Origin: an uncultured Oscillospiraceae bacterium
GTDB lineage: Bacteria > Bacillota > Clostridia > Oscillospirales > Oscillospiraceae
Length of the DNA stretch: 63,815 bases
Direction of reading: 5' to 3'
Assembly: GCA_944385765.1 (NCBI GenBank)
Contig: CALWYL010000004.1
Location: 1 to 63,815 of the forward strand
Positions 62,866-63,815 of this stretch are shown here, one piece after another. The position numbers were made by a program, and so were the translations under genes. The notes under the pieces are model-generated. The model saw only the letters and a program-made list of their open reading frames with translations. It ran no database searches and was not told the origin of the DNA. Numbering within the stretch: position 1 is the stretch's first letter; every line of letters begins with the position of its first letter.

Positions 62866-63815
62866 ATGAGCAAAAAGTACGTTTACCTCTTCTCCGAGGG
62901 CAACGCCAACATGCGCGAGCTCCTGGGCGGCAAGGGCGCCAACCTGGCCGAGATGACCAATATAGGCATGCCCGTTCCCCAGGGTTTCACCATCAGCACT
63001 GAGGCCTGCACCCGCTACTACGAGGACGGCGAGAAAATCGCCCCCGAGATAGAGTCCGAGATTTTCGAGTATCTCGCCAAGATGGAGGAGATGGTCGGCA
63101 AGAAGTTCGGCGACAAGGAGAACCCCCTGCTGGTCTCCGTGCGCTCCGGCGCCAGGGCCTCCATGCCCGGTATGATGGACACCATCCTCAACCTCGGCAT
63201 CAACGACGACGTCGCGGCCACCCTGGCCTCCAAGAGCGGCAACGTCCGCTGGGCTTACGACAGCTATCGCCGTTTCATCATGATGTTCTCCGACGTGGCC
63301 ATGGGCTATGACCGCCTGAAGTTCGAGGCCATAATGGACGAGGTCAAGGCCCGCCGCGGCGTGACCACCGACGCCGGCCTCACCGCCGAGGACATGCAGG
63401 AGATAGTCGCGCGCTTCAAGGTCCTGTACAAAGAGCTCGCCGGCGTGGAATTCCCCTCCGACCCCAAAGTGCAGCTGATGGCCGCCGTCCGCGCCGTGTT
63501 CGGCAGCTGGATGAACGACCGCGCCATTGCCTACCGCCGCATGAACGACATCCCCAGCTCCTGGGGCACCGCCGTCAACGTGCAGATGATGGTGTTCGGC
63601 AACATGGGCGACGACTGCGGCACCGGCGTGGCCTTCACCCGTGACCCCGCCACCGGCGAGAACAAGCTCTACGGCGAGTTCCTGATGAACGCCCAGGGCG
63701 AGGACGTCGTGGCCGGCATCCGCACTCCCCAGACCATCGACCAGCTCCACGAGACCAACCCGGCCGCCTACGACCAGTTCGCCGCCGTGGCCAAGAACCT
63801 GGAGAAGCACTACAA
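62866..63815 (+). CDS. ppdK: Pyruvate, phosphate dikinase (5' part, cut by the window edge)
   Basis: 316 codons of about 870-880 expected. N-terminal nucleotide-binding domain: GGKGANLAEMTNIGMPVPQGFTI, SVRSGARASMPGMMDTILNLG and GVAFTRDPATGE. Interconverts pyruvate and PEP with ATP, Pi and PPi. ATG 62866 follows AAAGGA. The frame is open to the last base. Confidence 0.96.
   Translation, partial: MSKKYVYLFSEGNANMRELLGGKGANLAEMTNIGMPVPQGFTISTEACTRYYEDGEKIAPEIESEIFEYLAKMEEMVGKKFGDKENPLLVSVRSGARASMPGMMDTILNLGINDDVAATLASKSGNVRWAYDSYRRFIMMFSDVAMGYDRLKFEAIMDEVKARRGVTTDAGLTAEDMQEIVARFKVLYKELAGVEFPSDPKVQLMAAVRAVFGSWMNDRAIAYRRMNDIPSSWGTAVNVQMMVFGNMGDDCGTGVAFTRDPATGENKLYGEFLMNAQGEDVVAGIRTPQTIDQLHETNPAAYDQFAAVAKNLEKHY

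Overview
The window reads as a chromosomal segment of a GC-rich (about 60-65 % by eye) anaerobic, probably spore-forming member of the Clostridia. The Oscillospiraceae are the best guess, but that is inference. Support comes from the Firmicutes gene orders (trigger factor-clpP-clpX-lon-engB; ylxM-ffh-rpsP-khpA-rimM-trmD), RbgA, a type II pantothenate kinase, a PadR regulator, small clostridial DUF1540 and DUF6440 proteins, a SpoIIQ-like LytM protein, and pyruvate phosphate dikinase. ATA isoleucine codons are unusually common for such GC content. No rRNA, tRNA, CRISPR array, prophage or insertion sequence was seen.

Layout. 1-8.1 kb: minus-strand protein quality-control block (trigger factor, ClpP, ClpX, Lon, EngB), flanked by an M50 membrane protease and a metallophosphoesterase. 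8.2-12.8 kb: a DUF1540 gene, then a minus-strand run of two tandem signal peptidases I, RbgA, RNase HII, YraN and threonine synthase. 13.0-13.5 kb: a broken sigma-factor gene with an in-frame TAA and a lost 3' end. 13.7-27.4 kb: the most interesting region, an aldehyde oxidoreductase system. It has a fused [2Fe-2S]/molybdopterin enzyme whose eight cluster cysteines fall at the same positions as in Desulfovibrio gigas Mop. Around it lie a XdhC-like factor, a MobA/MocA-like nucleotidyltransferase fused to a ModE-like helix-turn-helix, an NTPase, and a tight seven-gene operon: multi-cluster Fe-S protein, four-cysteine mini-protein, two-helix membrane protein, methyltransferase, C-GCAxxG-C-C protein, radical SAM enzyme and AMP-forming CoA ligase. 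From memory this matches the DVU1551-DVU1559 neighbourhood of Desulfovibrio vulgaris, whose function is not established. Two unrelated antisense genes (GNAT, HExxH protein) split it.

27.4-34.0 kb: LytM protein, zinc-ribbon protein, then the glycolytic operon trmL-pgk-tpiA-gpmI-eno. 34.2-38.0 kb: a short GT2 glycosyltransferase, a PflA-like radical SAM protein, an FMN-dependent alpha-hydroxyacid dehydrogenase-like enzyme and a secreted serine hydrolase. 38.0-44.6 kb: M18 aminopeptidase, a Sua5-CoaE fusion, release factor 1, a membrane acyltransferase, and a PadR-controlled membrane-protein operon. 44.7-56.6 kb: NrdR, a helical protein, Lgt, two M16 peptidase-like proteins and a 2385-residue cyclic beta-glucan synthase-like protein. 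56.6-62.7 kb: the ylxM-ffh-rpsP-khpA-rimM-trmD block, with trmD fused to a GNAT domain, then DUF6440, CoaW and RsmA. 62.9 kb to the edge: start of ppdK.

Functionally, most of the window is housekeeping (protein export and turnover, ribosome and tRNA maturation, glycolysis, CoA synthesis). The aldehyde oxidoreductase cluster is a specialised redox module in which the accessory genes probably mature or serve the molybdoenzyme and may activate its carboxylic acid product to a CoA ester. Function calls rest on sequence motifs and remembered family features; no database search was run.
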